A DNA stretch of 64,000 nucleotides from a bacterium. GTDB taxonomy: Bacteria; Electryoneota; RPQS01. The position numbers were made by a program, and so were the translations under genes. The notes beneath the pieces were generated by a model. It did not search any database, was not told where the DNA came from, and was given only the letters and a program-made list of their open reading frames with translations. The stretch spans positions 92,731 to 156,730 of the forward strand of contig JADKHW010000053.1 of assembly GCA_016721565.1 (NCBI GenBank). The letters are read 5' to 3'. Below are positions 7,808 through 17,002 of the stretch, in pieces. The number at the start of each line of letters is the position of its first letter. The stretch's first letter is position 1.

Positions 7808-8956
7808 GTGGCTGCCGATATTGACCGAGAATCAAAGTTAACACGCTTACCTGAATACCTATTCGCCGATCTTGAGAAGAAGATTAGCGAGAAGACTGCT
7901 GCCGGCCGTGATGTGATTAATTTGGGAATTGGTGATCCCGATTTACCGCCGCCGGATTCGTTTACGAAGAGTTTGCAATTGCATGCGGCTGACTCTGACG
8001 CGCATTTTTATTCGTCGTCGCGCGGCGATGCGGGCGCGCGCAAGGCGATTGCAAAATATTTTAAGGGCCGCTTTGGAGTTGAACTCGATCCTGATACGCA
8101 GATTTGTGTTGTGCTCGGCGGGAAGGAAGGACTCTCTTCGCTTGGTCGCGCATTTGTGAATCCGGGTGACAGCGTGGCCGCGCCGTCGCCTGCTTATCCT
8201 GTTTATGCGCAGGGTGTGGCGACGTTGTGTGACGGCAAAGTGCAGACGATGCCGCTGACGAAAGAGAACGGATTTTTGCCGGATCTGAATTTGGCGGAAG
8301 GCGCGAAGATGCTGTTCGTGAACTATCCGAACAATCCGACGGGCGCGATTGCAACGGAATTTTTCTGGCAAAGCTTACAGGATTTCGCGGACACGCATCC
8401 GGAAACGGTTGTCTGTCACGATCATGCATATAGCGAAATGACGTTCGGCGATTATGTCGCGCCGTCGTTTTTGCAATACACGCAGAACGCGGTGGAGATG
8501 CACTCGCTCTCGAAGGTGTTTAACGCGACGGGATTCCGAATCGGATTTTGCGTGGGGCGCGCGGATTATATCGCGGCGCTGGTGAAAGCGAAATCGCAGA
8601 TTGACTCAGGCGCGCCGCTGATGATTCAACGCGCGATGGCGGACGGACTCGCGGGCTATCGCGGCGCGGAACCGCCGAAGGAAGTTGTGGAGATTCGCAA
8701 AATTTACGGGGAGCGGCGTGCTTACACGGAGAAGGCTCTGCGAGAACTTGGTCTTGACGTGATCGAAAGTCCGGCGACGTTTTATGTTTGGGCAAGAGTT
8801 GGAGATGATGAGTTGCCGTTTGTGCAACGCGCATTGGATCATGACATCGTCGTGACGCCGGGGCGCGGGTTTGGACAAGAGGGCGTGGGATATATTCGGC
8901 TTGCATTGACACAACCATTGGACCGCATCAAGCTCGCTATGCAAAGGCTTGGCTGA
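7808..8956 (+). CDS. dapL: LL-diaminopimelate aminotransferase-like class I aminotransferase
   Basis: This is a 382-residue PLP-dependent fold-type I enzyme. DapL converts tetrahydrodipicolinate directly to LL-diaminopimelate, the substrate of DapF, which fits its neighbour. Motifs seen are LPEYLFADLEKK near the start, NLGIGDPDLPPP, YPNNPTGA, the PLP lysine in HSLSKVFNATG (Lys236) and RIGFCVG. The first in-frame start is GTG at 7808; an in-frame TAG lies just upstream and no Shine-Dalgarno is visible. The GTG borders the transposase remnant at 7556-7776, so the original start may have been lost and replaced. Other PLP aminotransferases of this subgroup are possible, but the context favours DapL. 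Confidence 0.85.
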   Translation: MAADIDRESKLTRLPEYLFADLEKKISEKTAAGRDVINLGIGDPDLPPPDSFTKSLQLHAADSDAHFYSSSRGDAGARKAIAKYFKGRFGVELDPDTQICVVLGGKEGLSSLGRAFVNPGDSVAAPSPAYPVYAQGVATLCDGKVQTMPLTKENGFLPDLNLAEGAKMLFVNYPNNPTGAIATEFFWQSLQDFADTHPETVVCHDHAYSEMTFGDYVAPSFLQYTQNAVEMHSLSKVFNATGFRIGFCVGRADYIAALVKAKSQIDSGAPLMIQRAMADGLAGYRGAEPPKEVVEIRKIYGERRAYTEKALRELGLDVIESPATFYVWARVGDDELPFVQRALDHDIVVTPGRGFGQEGVGYIRLALTQPLDRIKLAMQRLG

Positions 8957-9000
8957 TTTGTTTTCCTCTTTCCTTTTTCCTATTTCAAACTTTCACACTC

Positions 9001-9705
9001 GTGGCTGATCGCTTTCGACAAATACTAAGCGGTCGTCCCGTTATTCTTGGTCATCGCGGCTCACCTAAGGGCGCGCAAGAAAATACGATAGCCTCGTTTC
9101 GTTTGGCGCTTGATGAAGGTGCAGACGGCGTGGAACTCGACGTGCAACTCACACGCGATGGCGTGCCGGTGGTGTTTCACGATGACGAGTTTTCAACAGG
9201 AGAGAAGATCGGCGACTTAACCTTTGCCGAGATGCGCGAAGTTGCTCACGGTTTGCGCTCACATGTGCACACGCTCGAAGAGGTGTTGCGAGAACTTGCG
9301 GGCAAGGGTTTTGTGAATATCGAAATAAAAGCAGCGGGGCGGGAAGCGGACGTGCTGGCGATTGCGCGTAAGGTGATGCCGAAAGAAACATTTTTGTTTT
9401 CGAGTTTTCTGCCGGAAGTTGTGGCGGCATACCGCGCACTTGCCAAAGATGTTCCGGTAATTTGGATTGTCGCCGAGCAGTTATCGCTCGAGCACGCGCT
9501 TGACGTGGTGCATCAGATTGACGCGAAAGGGATCGCGTTTTATCACGAACTCATCACGCCGGAACTCGCGGGGTATTTCAAGATTCACAACGTGCCGTTA
9601 TTTACGTGGACGGTGAACGACGTTGCGGAAGCGCGGCGCTTGATTGACATTGGCGTGGCGGGAATCATCACCGATGAACCTAAGTTGATTGTTGATTCAT
9701 TATGA
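9001..9705 (+). CDS. Glycerophosphodiester phosphodiesterase
   Basis: A 234-residue GDPD-family TIM barrel that hydrolyses glycerophosphodiesters to glycerol-3-phosphate and an alcohol. Diagnostic motifs are GHRGSPKGAQENTIASF, DGVELDVQLTRDGVPVVFHD, NIEIKA and FTWTVND close to the C-terminus. No signal peptide is seen, so it is probably cytoplasmic. The start is GTG at 9001, 44 bases after dapL, with no strong Shine-Dalgarno. Its stop overlaps the ATG of the next gene (ATGA), which suggests translational coupling. Confidence 0.92.
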   Translation: MADRFRQILSGRPVILGHRGSPKGAQENTIASFRLALDEGADGVELDVQLTRDGVPVVFHDDEFSTGEKIGDLTFAEMREVAHGLRSHVHTLEEVLRELAGKGFVNIEIKAAGREADVLAIARKVMPKETFLFSSFLPEVVAAYRALAKDVPVIWIVAEQLSLEHALDVVHQIDAKGIAFYHELITPELAGYFKIHNVPLFTWTVNDVAEARRLIDIGVAGIITDEPKLIVDSL

Positions 9706-10596
9706 TTGGTCTGGCGACAGATAATACCCTGCCGGAGCTTTCTGGCGGCGAACAATTGCTCTATCAGGAGCTTTGTCGCCGTACGGAGTGCAAGATTGTG
9801 ATTTGGGATGATCCGCAAGAGTCGTGGCGCAACTGTTCGCAGATTATTATACGCACAACGTGGAACTACAGTTATCATTTGTCGGAATTCTTGAACTGGA
9901 TTGACCGAATTGAACAGGCGGGGATTCGGTTGCACAATTCTGCTGAGATTATTCGTTGGAATTGTGATAAGAAATATATGCGCGATCTTGCCCTGCGCGG
10001 TGTTTCCATTCCAGAGACGAAGTGGATTCCACGAGGGACGTTAACGCCCGCTCTGCTTGCAAGTATGGTAACAGAGTCGTGTGTTATCAAACCTACGGTT
10101 TCCGGAGGGGCAAAAGACACGTATTGTGTTTCCGAGAGTGTTAACGATGTCGCGGAGCAACTCAAGCAGGTTTCGATTGAGAAAGACCTGATGCTCCAAA
10201 CATTCATCCCTGAAATTGCGAATCCGGGTGAATATTCACTCATCTTTTTTCGCAATGAATTTTCACGCTGTTTTGAAGACACCTGCTCAGGGTGATTACC
10301 GTGTGCAGGCTAAATTCGGCGGTCAAACAAAAGCGATTGAAGTCGCAAGTTCAGTCATTGAGCAGGGACGCAGTATTCTTACCCAAATCCCTTTTGACGA
10401 AGCGCCGCTCTATGCTCGGGTGGACGGCATCTTGCGCGGCGGGCAATTCATGCTGATGGAGCTTGAGTTGATTGAGCCATATTTATTTTTGGAATTTGGG
10501 GATAGGGGGGGGGGGGGACCCCTTGCCCGCTTTCTGCATCTAATTGTTTTGACAATTAACACAGTCACAACCAGAATAACAGACCCGTTATCATGA
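9702..10596 (+). pseudogene. ATP-grasp protein (DcsG/RimK-like), frameshifted
   Basis: The reading frame from 9702 encodes an ATP-grasp ligase resembling the DcsG-type branch: IIRTTWNYSYHL, LHNSAEIIRWNCDKKYM, CVIKPTVSGGAKDTY and GEYSLIFFRNEFS. The family continues with SHAV-K and that sequence appears in a different frame (HAVLKTPAQGDYRVQAKFGG, then MLMELELIEPYLFLEF), which runs to 10596. The frame changes near 10265, where TTTTCACGC probably lost one CA from a CACA pair. A G11 tract (10505-10515) lies close to the end. The start overlaps the GDPD stop and the end overlaps the CBS start, so the gene sits inside the operon. The substrate is unknown. Confidence 0.8.
10505..10515 (+). repeat. 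G11 homopolymer tract
   Basis: Eleven consecutive G lie in the last 30 codons of the ATP-grasp frame. The downstream frame in its present phase gives a plausible end (GGPLARFL). Tracts of this length are prone to slippage in vivo and to miscalling in sequencing. Confidence 0.9.
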
Positions 10597-11958
10597 ATCC
10601 GTCCAAAGAAAAGAACCGCTTAGGCAACATCACCGACGCAATTGGCAACACGCCGTTGGTCCGGCTCAACAAAGTGACTGCGGGTGCGCCCGGCGAAGTG
10701 TGGGTCAAGTGCGAGCATCTCAACCCTTCAGGATCCATTAAAGATCGTATGGCGAGTTATATGCTCGACCGCGCGGCGTCATCGGGTGAATTGAAACCGG
10801 GCGGCATGATTGTCGAAAACACGAGCGGCAACACGGGTGCGGCGATGGGTATGGCCGCCGCAGTGAAAGGGTATCGTTGTGTGTTCACGATCTCGGATAA
10901 GATGAGCAAAGAGAAAGTCGATGGCTTGAAAGTTTACGGTGCGAAGGTGGTGGTGTGTCCTGCCAACGTTGAAGCGGAGTCGCCGCTCAGCTATTACTTA
11001 CTATGTGAATCAGTACCACAATCGCTTGAACAGTGAAGCGCACTATTCAACTTCGGGGCCGGAGATTTGGGAGCAGACAGAAGGCAAGATTGATTATTTC
11101 GTCGCAGGGTTGGGCACGGGCGGCACGTTCACGGGAATTGCGACCTATTTGAAAGAGAAGAATCCGAAGATTAAGTGCGTCGGTGTGGATACGTTTGGCT
11201 CGATGCTGACGAACTATTGGAAGACCGGCGAATTCGGCGAAATGTACGCGTACAAAGTCGAAGGCATCGGGCAGGATCAGCTGGTCGGCAACATTGATTT
11301 CAAACTCGTTGATGACATGATTCAGGTCAATGACAAGGATTCATTCCTGATGGGCCGCAGACTCGCGCGTGAAGAAGGAATTTATGCCGGAGGTTCGTCG
11401 GGTACGGCAGTGTGGGCGGCGGCGGAACTTGCCAAACGAGTTCCAGCGGGTTCGGTGATTGTGACGATTTTGCCGGACAGCGGTTCCCGCTATCTGTCCA
11501 AGATGTTCAATGATGAATGGATGCGTGACAACAGCATGCTTGAGGAGACTTCGCCGCTGGGAACGGTGCGCGAACTTCTGGCCGCACGTGCTCCGCATAA
11601 TTTGATTTCAGCGCGCCGCAATGACAAGGTCGGTGAGGTAATTTTGCATTTGAAGGAAACCGGAATCAGTCAAATGCCCGTAGTGGAAAAGGATCGCGTG
11701 ATTGGTTTGATTCACGAGAGCGATTTGCTGAAGTTCATGCTGTCGGGCGTGGGCACGGCGCATTCGAGTATCGAACCGATTGTGCAGACGGATTTTCCGA
11801 CGGTGGGTGAAGAAACTTCGCTCGATGCCGTGAGTCAGGTGTTCACGAAGATGCCGCACGACGCAGTGATAGTGCTGCGTGACGACGTGCCGCGCGATAT
11901 TATCACGAAGATTGATTTGATTGACTATCTCTTGCATCGAAGCAACGCGAAAGCTTAG
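10593..11958 (+). pseudogene. Cystathionine beta-synthase-like enzyme with CBS pair, internal deletion
   Basis: The N-terminal part is a fold-type II PLP enzyme: IGNTPLVRLN, LNPSGSIKDRMA (PLP lysine), ENTSGNTGAAMGMAA. The C-terminal part carries GLGTGGTFTG, YAGGSSGTA and two CBS domains (about 11560-11950). Between VEAESPLSYY (ending near 11000) and YYVNQYHNRLNSEAHY (from about 11003 in another frame) the dozen or so residues normally present are missing and the frame moves by one. TATTAC and TACTAT at the joint suggest deletion between short repeats, or a misassembly. Without the frame change this would be the condensation enzyme of transsulfuration, or a cysteine synthase. Confidence 0.85.
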
Positions 11959-11964
11959 CAATAG

Positions 11965-11991
11965 AAAAAGACGGCTCACGCCGTCTTTTTT
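11965..11991. terminator. Bidirectional intrinsic terminator
   Basis: AAAAAGACGGC-TCAC-GCCGTCTTTTTT lies between the convergent CBS-like gene and rsgA. Confidence 0.9.
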
Positions 11992-12010
11992 CGGAATCAA
12001 AACCCAAGTG

Positions 12011-12931
12011 TTAGAACGCCTCGTCCAACTCGCTGAGTAATCTTTGATAGCTTTTGAAGCGCGATTGCGGGAGCTTCTTCTCTTCAATGGCTTCGATGAC
12101 GGCGCAATCTGGTTCGGCAACGTGTTTGCAGTTGCGGAATCTGCATTGTGCGGCAAAGTCGCGAATATCGGGGAAGAGTGACGCAAGATTCTCGCGTGTC
12201 AAACCGTAGGGAACAAAACTTTTCATTCCCGGCGTGTCAATCAGCATCGCGCGCTCACCGAACGGCACGAGCAGAGCAGCAGTTGTGGTGTGTGTACCTT
12301 TGCCAGACCACGAACTGACCTCGCGCACGCGCAATTCAAGCTCGGGGATTAGCGCATTAGTCAAAGAACTCTTGCCGACGCCGGAGTTGCCTATAATGGC
12401 TGAGATGCCTTCGGCGAGCAATCCGTGCAGCGGTTCAACGCCTTCACCGGTTAAGTTGTTCACAGAGTAGATTGGGAAGTCGAAAGAATCGTAGGTTTCG
12501 CGGATTTCTTTGACACGTGCTCCTGTTTCATCGAGATCGCTTTTCGTCAAAATCAAAACGGGCTTTACATTACCGAATAATGCGGCGACAAGAAAGCGGT
12601 CAATGGCAGCAATTTTCGTTTGCGGTTTGGCCAAAGATGCAACGATCAAAACGCGGTCTGCATTGGCGAACATAACCTGCTTTTCACGGCGCAGGCCTTT
12701 ACGCAAATAGGAGTTCGCGCGTTCGATGACCTCTTCTACCGCCCACTGTCCGTTATCGGCAACCGCGTGTACCCAGTCGCCGACGGTGACGCCGCTGCCG
12801 TCGTAATCAAACAGTTTGCCGCGCAGTACCGCCTCGACCTGCTCGCCGTCAGTTAGTTTGAGCAAACAGGTGCGCCGGGCAATAGTCGCGACGCGAGCAT
12901 TAGCATGTGCGGGAAGTTTCAACATGAACAA
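12011..12931 (-). CDS. rsgA: Ribosome small-subunit GTPase RsgA
   Basis: A 306-residue circularly permuted GTPase that helps late 30S subunit maturation. The order is OB-fold (about 1-75), G4 motif LTKSDLDE, G1 P-loop GNSGVGKSSLTN (about 185-197), switch region GTHTTT, G3 motif DTPG and a C-terminal zinc knuckle (CRFRNCKHVAEPDCAV). All key residues are present. Met1 and Met3 are both possible starts. It converges with the CBS-like gene through a shared terminator and diverges from the PGPGW gene, with 28 bases between the starts. Confidence 0.95.
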   Translation of the reverse strand: MFMLKLPAHANARVATIARRTCLLKLTDGEQVEAVLRGKLFDYDGSGVTVGDWVHAVADNGQWAVEEVIERANSYLRKGLRREKQVMFANADRVLIVASLAKPQTKIAAIDRFLVAALFGNVKPVLILTKSDLDETGARVKEIRETYDSFDFPIYSVNNLTGEGVEPLHGLLAEGISAIIGNSGVGKSSLTNALIPELELRVREVSSWSGKGTHTTTAALLVPFGERAMLIDTPGMKSFVPYGLTRENLASLFPDIRDFAAQCRFRNCKHVAEPDCAVIEAIEEKKLPQSRFKSYQRLLSELDEAF

Positions 12932-12959
12932 AGTAGTTTAATGTCCGTACGGGGTCAAA

Positions 12960-13241
12960 TTGGCAAACGTGTCAAATAGTAATATGCGTAGCGCGGCATT
13001 CGCGGCGGCGCTCAAATTAGTGCGTACGATCTTGGGGTTCAGCGTGCTCGCACTTGGAGTATTGATGATCGTTCTGCCCGGCCCTGCGGTAGTGGTGATT
13101 CCGATAGGGCTGGCTATTCTCGCGTCCGAGTATGCGTGGGCGCGGAGGTACTTAAACAAATTCAAAGAGGGCGGAGAGAAGCTCGGCTCGATCTTCTTCC
13201 GCAAGAAAGAGCAACCGCCTACACCACCTCGCTCAGAGTGA
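12960..13241 (+). CDS. PGPGW-family small transmembrane protein
   Basis: A 93-residue membrane protein with the family core LGFSVLALGVLMIVLPGPAV, then GLAILASEYAWARRYL. Two hydrophobic segments (about 22-42 and 43-62) are followed by a basic tail. The function of the family is unknown. The start is TTG at 12960; ATG at 12984 is the alternative. The last 23 bases overlap the 3' end of the convergent antiporter gene, so the two mRNAs are complementary at their ends. Confidence 0.85.
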   Translation: MANVSNSNMRSAAFAAALKLVRTILGFSVLALGVLMIVLPGPAVVVIPIGLAILASEYAWARRYLNKFKEGGEKLGSIFFRKKEQPPTPPRSE

Positions 13242-15192
13242 GGACGCCTAAATCGAGTGACGCATGATCTCCGTAGAGCACAACTAAATCATTCGGTGCA
13301 AGCGTTACATCGAGAAACTCTCCGGGATAAGCGGAACCGTCGCGTAGGAGTGCAATCACCTGACAGCGACTCTCATTGGAAAATCCCAGCGCGCGCAGTG
13401 TACTTGCGCGCGCTTTGCTATTTTCACGGATTGGCACGGCTTCGACTAAGCGCTGCAAGAGAAGCTGTGCAAGCCTGTCCCCGCTCATGCTGGCTCCGCG
13501 CAGGGTGCCGTAACTTTGACTGCGCACGACTTCGACTTGGGCCGCCACAATATGCGGGGGGATGTGATAGTGTGTGAGTAGTTCGACAAAGATCCGCAGC
13601 GAGGTTTCAAACTCCTCTGGGACGACGAGCTTGGCACCCAGTCGCTCAAGCTGCTCGACTTCAGCCACATAGCGCGTGCGAACAATCAGATGCAGTCCGG
13701 GATTCATGCGGTGAATTGTCGTCACGGCGCGGCGGGTGGCGGCCGGGTCTGAAATCGCAATGACCGCGCTGTCGAATTCTTTCAAGCCGAGATGCTGCAG
13801 GAACTCTGAATGCGTAACATCGCCGTAGTGAATGGTCTCGCCTTCGTTGCGGGCTTCGCGCACGGTCTTGGGATTAAATTCCAAAATCTCGTAATAGATT
13901 CCCGACTCGCGCAATACTTTAGCCACGTTGCGGCCATTCAAACCGTAGCCGACAATCAAGACTGCGGGCTTGGGACGAGAGGGCATTGGCTCAGTCGGAG
14001 CAGATTTGGCCTCCGTAGCCCAGCCGATCTTTTTGCCCGCGTGGTAGGCAACGTGCGGAGCCATCTGCATCACGAGCGGCGTAACTGCAAGGGTCAAGCT
14101 TGATGCGGCAATCAAGTACTGAAATTCGTCACCCGTTACGAGATTTCCGGCGACTGCGGCGCTTAAGAGCAAGAATGAAAACTCACCGGCCTGTGCAAGA
14201 TAGAATCCGCCTTGCACGCGCTCGCGGAGGGAAAGTTCAAGCGGCTGACTGACGATGAAAACGACGACGGTCTTCAAGATCAACACGGCCCCCGAGACGA
14301 TTAAGACTGTGTCAAGATGTTTGAGCACGAAGCCGAGGTCGAGGAGCATACCGATTGAGACAAAGAACAGCGAAGCGAACAGCGTGCTGAAGGCCTGCAT
14401 CTGCGAATAGATGTGGGCGCTGAATTCGTTTTCGGAAAGAATCACCCCAGCGGCAAAGGCACCAAGTGCAATCGACAATCCGGCAATTGAGCTGATGGCA
14501 CCGACGACGAGCATCAGCAAAATCGCAAACAGAAAGAGCGCTTCGGACAGTTGGGCACGCACGAGCCAGCGTAGAAATTGCGGCAGAATCCAACGCGCGA
14601 GCAGATAAAGCGACAACACCCACCCTGCAACCAAGACCGCTCGTACACCGATTTCGTAGGTGGTCAGATTGCCGGAAGCCAGAATGCTGACGATCATCAT
14701 CATCGGCACGATGGCGAGGTCCTGCACGACGCAAATCGTGACGACCATGCGGCCCATCGGCGTATTCAGCTCGCCTTTGTCGGCAATGCCTTTCAGTACG
14801 AGCGCCGACGAAGAGACTGTTACCACAAACCCGGCAATCAGCGACAACTCGAATGGCATTCCGAGGGAGATCAAAATACCGAAAACGAGCGCGGTGGTGC
14901 CTGTGACTTGCGCAATTGCTGCGAGATAGACTTTGAGCGGCGTGCTCTTTAGTCCTGAAATCGAGAGTTCAAGCCCGACTATAAAGAGCAAGAGTACGAC
15001 GCCGACCTCGGCTGAACTCTCGACATGATCCATATTCGCTATGAACCCGAGCCCCGAGGGACCGATTATTATGCCCGTAAGCACAAATCCAGCGATCGGC
15101 GGCAATCCAATCCGGCGCGACAGGAACAAGACCGGCAGCGCGCAGGCGAGAATGATCGCCAGATCGTAGAACATTGGGATTTCGTGACTCAT
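13219..15192 (-). CDS. CPA2 cation/proton antiporter with RCK domains (KefB/C-like)
   Basis: The 657-residue protein has about 12 transmembrane segments (residues about 8-385) with the CPA2 signatures GPSGLG, GVVLLLFIVGLEL, VQDLAIVPMM and LAQAGEFSFLL. These are followed by a TrkA-N/RCK Rossmann domain (VLIVGYGLNGRNVAKVL, about 410-525) and a TrkA-C domain (about 560-650). Such proteins exchange K+ or Na+ for H+ across the inner membrane under control of a nucleotide bound to the RCK domain. It stands alone on the minus strand, overlaps the PGPGW gene tail to tail, and diverges from the aldehyde dehydrogenase gene. Confidence 0.93.
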   Translation of the reverse strand: MSHEIPMFYDLAIILACALPVLFLSRRIGLPPIAGFVLTGIIIGPSGLGFIANMDHVESSAEVGVVLLLFIVGLELSISGLKSTPLKVYLAAIAQVTGTTALVFGILISLGMPFELSLIAGFVVTVSSSALVLKGIADKGELNTPMGRMVVTICVVQDLAIVPMMMIVSILASGNLTTYEIGVRAVLVAGWVLSLYLLARWILPQFLRWLVRAQLSEALFLFAILLMLVVGAISSIAGLSIALGAFAAGVILSENEFSAHIYSQMQAFSTLFASLFFVSIGMLLDLGFVLKHLDTVLIVSGAVLILKTVVVFIVSQPLELSLRERVQGGFYLAQAGEFSFLLLSAAVAGNLVTGDEFQYLIAASSLTLAVTPLVMQMAPHVAYHAGKKIGWATEAKSAPTEPMPSRPKPAVLIVGYGLNGRNVAKVLRESGIYYEILEFNPKTVREARNEGETIHYGDVTHSEFLQHLGLKEFDSAVIAISDPAATRRAVTTIHRMNPGLHLIVRTRYVAEVEQLERLGAKLVVPEEFETSLRIFVELLTHYHIPPHIVAAQVEVVRSQSYGTLRGASMSGDRLAQLLLQRLVEAVPIRENSKARASTLRALGFSNESRCQVIALLRDGSAYPGEFLDVTLAPNDLVVLYGDHASLDLGVLTLSEVV

Positions 15193-15498
15193 GCGGGGAT
15201 ATCAGCTAATATGTGGCAAGAGTCCAAGTAATCATGTCCGAAGTTGATTGTAAACATGTGATTCCGAGGAAACTACGCCGACAGCACCGCATTTCCTTAT
15301 AAATTGGAGTCAGCATCGGAGGTAGTTCCGAGGATTCCAAGAAATTGCAGGATACTTACAATTTAGGGTTTTATCACCCGAAAGCAAATAGCCGAATTTC
15401 TTCGCCCTGCGCGCCCAACCTCACATTCAGGGAATATGTTGCCAATTGCGGTGAGAATCCCTATTTTGACAAACAAAACTGAATCACAAGAAACTCCT
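15193..15498. other. Divergent intergenic region
   Basis: This 306-base gap separates the starts of the antiporter (minus) and aldehyde dehydrogenase (plus) genes, so it should contain both promoters. I saw no convincing promoter pair, repeat or hairpin in it. Confidence 0.5.
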
Positions 15499-16932
15499 AT
15501 GCCTCACTATCCTCTCATGATTCGCGGCGCACGACCGGCGGGAAAGATCGAAGTTGTTGCACCGTTTGATTTGACACCGATTGCGACCGTCGAAACCGCA
15601 GGAGCAGACGCGATTGAAGTCGCGCTGAACACCGCGCACAATCTGTACAATGATAGAAGCGCATGGCTGCCATTACCAAAGCGACTACATATTCTCGATA
15701 ATTTGCAGAAGCTGATATTAGACAATGCGGAGACGCTGGCACTTGAGGCGGCGCGCGAAGGTGGCAAGCCGCTTCTTGATTCCAAAGTGGAAATTGCCAG
15801 AGCGGCAGACAGTATTCGCGTGTGTATCGAAACGATGCGCACGGATGCGGGCCGCGAAATTCCGATGAACTTAAATGCGTCATCTTCATATAAGCTTGCA
15901 ATGACGCGCCGCGAGCCGATCGGTCCCGTGGTGGCCATCAGCGCATTTAATCATCCGCTAAACCTGATTGCTCATCAAGTCGGTCCCGCGATTGCTGCGG
16001 GTTGTCCAGTGATTGTGAAACCTGCCGATGATACGCCGTTGTCATGTTTTCGATTTGTTGAAATGCTGCATGCGGCAGGATTGCCTGAAGAGTGGTGTCA
16101 GGCTTGCATCACAAGTGATTTGAGTGTTGCCGAGAAATTGGCCACAGATCCGCGTGTTGCGTTTCTGACGTTTATTGGGAGCTTCAAAGTCGGCTGGATG
16201 CTGCGTTCGAAGATTGCCCCGGGAACACGTTGCGCGCTGGAGCATGGCGGCACGGCTCCGGTGATTGTGGCTGAAGATGCGGATTGGCAAGCGGCGGTAG
16301 CACCAATTGCGAAGGGGGGCTTCTATCACGCAGGGCAGGTCTGCGTGTCGGTACAGCGAGTCTATGTGCACGAATCGTTTGCCTTCGAGTTCGCACAAAA
16401 ACTTGCCGAAGTAGGCAACAAGATGAAGATTGGCGATCCGACGTTAGCAGATACAGAAGTCGGCCCACTGATTCGTCCGCAGGAAGTCACTCGATTGAAT
16501 ATGTGGGTGCGCGAAGCTGTAGCAGAGGGTGCCGTGCCGCTGAGTGGAGCAGAACAACTAAGCGAAACGTGCTATAAGACAACGGTGCTGTGGAATCCGA
16601 GCGAAAACTCGAAAGTGACGACACAGGAGATATTCGGCCCGGTCATTTGTGTTTATCTTTACAGGGACCTCGATGAAGCAATTGCACGGGCGAACAATTC
16701 TCCGTTCGCATTTCAGGCGGCGGTTTATACCAAGAACATCGACACAGCCATGAAGTGTTACTCGAAACTGAATGCCTCGGCAGTGATGGTGAACGAGCAC
16801 ACAGCCTTTCGCGTGGATTGGATGCCGCTTGGCGGACTCAAACAGTCAGGTCATGGTATCGGCGGAATTCCCTATTCGATCCGAGATATGCAGGTTGAGA
16901 AGATGCTCGTGGTGAAGTCGCCGAATCTGTAA
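15499..16932 (+). CDS. NAD(P)-dependent aldehyde dehydrogenase
   Basis: A 477-residue aldehyde dehydrogenase superfamily member that oxidises an aldehyde to the acid. Visible are the nucleotide-binding region (PVVAISAFNHPLNLIAHQVG, VIVKPADDTPL), the general-base glutamate in EHGGTAPVIV, the catalytic cysteine in YHAGQVCVSVQRVYVH, and QEIFGPVI and PLGGLKQSGHGIGG at the C-terminal end. The start was set at ATG 15499 (MPHYPLMIRGARPAG) because upstream codons from 15436 do not look like the family. The substrate cannot be told; the neighbours give no pathway. Confidence 0.92.
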   Translation: MPHYPLMIRGARPAGKIEVVAPFDLTPIATVETAGADAIEVALNTAHNLYNDRSAWLPLPKRLHILDNLQKLILDNAETLALEAAREGGKPLLDSKVEIARAADSIRVCIETMRTDAGREIPMNLNASSSYKLAMTRREPIGPVVAISAFNHPLNLIAHQVGPAIAAGCPVIVKPADDTPLSCFRFVEMLHAAGLPEEWCQACITSDLSVAEKLATDPRVAFLTFIGSFKVGWMLRSKIAPGTRCALEHGGTAPVIVAEDADWQAAVAPIAKGGFYHAGQVCVSVQRVYVHESFAFEFAQKLAEVGNKMKIGDPTLADTEVGPLIRPQEVTRLNMWVREAVAEGAVPLSGAEQLSETCYKTTVLWNPSENSKVTTQEIFGPVICVYLYRDLDEAIARANNSPFAFQAAVYTKNIDTAMKCYSKLNASAVMVNEHTAFRVDWMPLGGLKQSGHGIGGIPYSIRDMQVEKMLVVKSPNL

Positions 16933-16953
16933 ATCACCAGTTACTTACAAACG

Positions 16954-16985
16954 AAAAGCCCGCTCAAAATTGAGCGGGCTTTTTG
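16954..16985. terminator. Bidirectional intrinsic terminator
   Basis: AAAAGCCCGCTCA-AAAT-TGAGCGGGCTTTTT lies between the aldehyde dehydrogenase and the convergent anchor-V protein gene. Confidence 0.92.
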
Positions 16986-17002
16986 TTTTGAGTAGAAATC
17001 AC

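Noticed and set aside
12938..13204. Minus-strand open frame of 88 codons over the PGPGW gene
   Set aside because: It is antisense to a clear family match and has no ribosome-binding site or similarity of its own.
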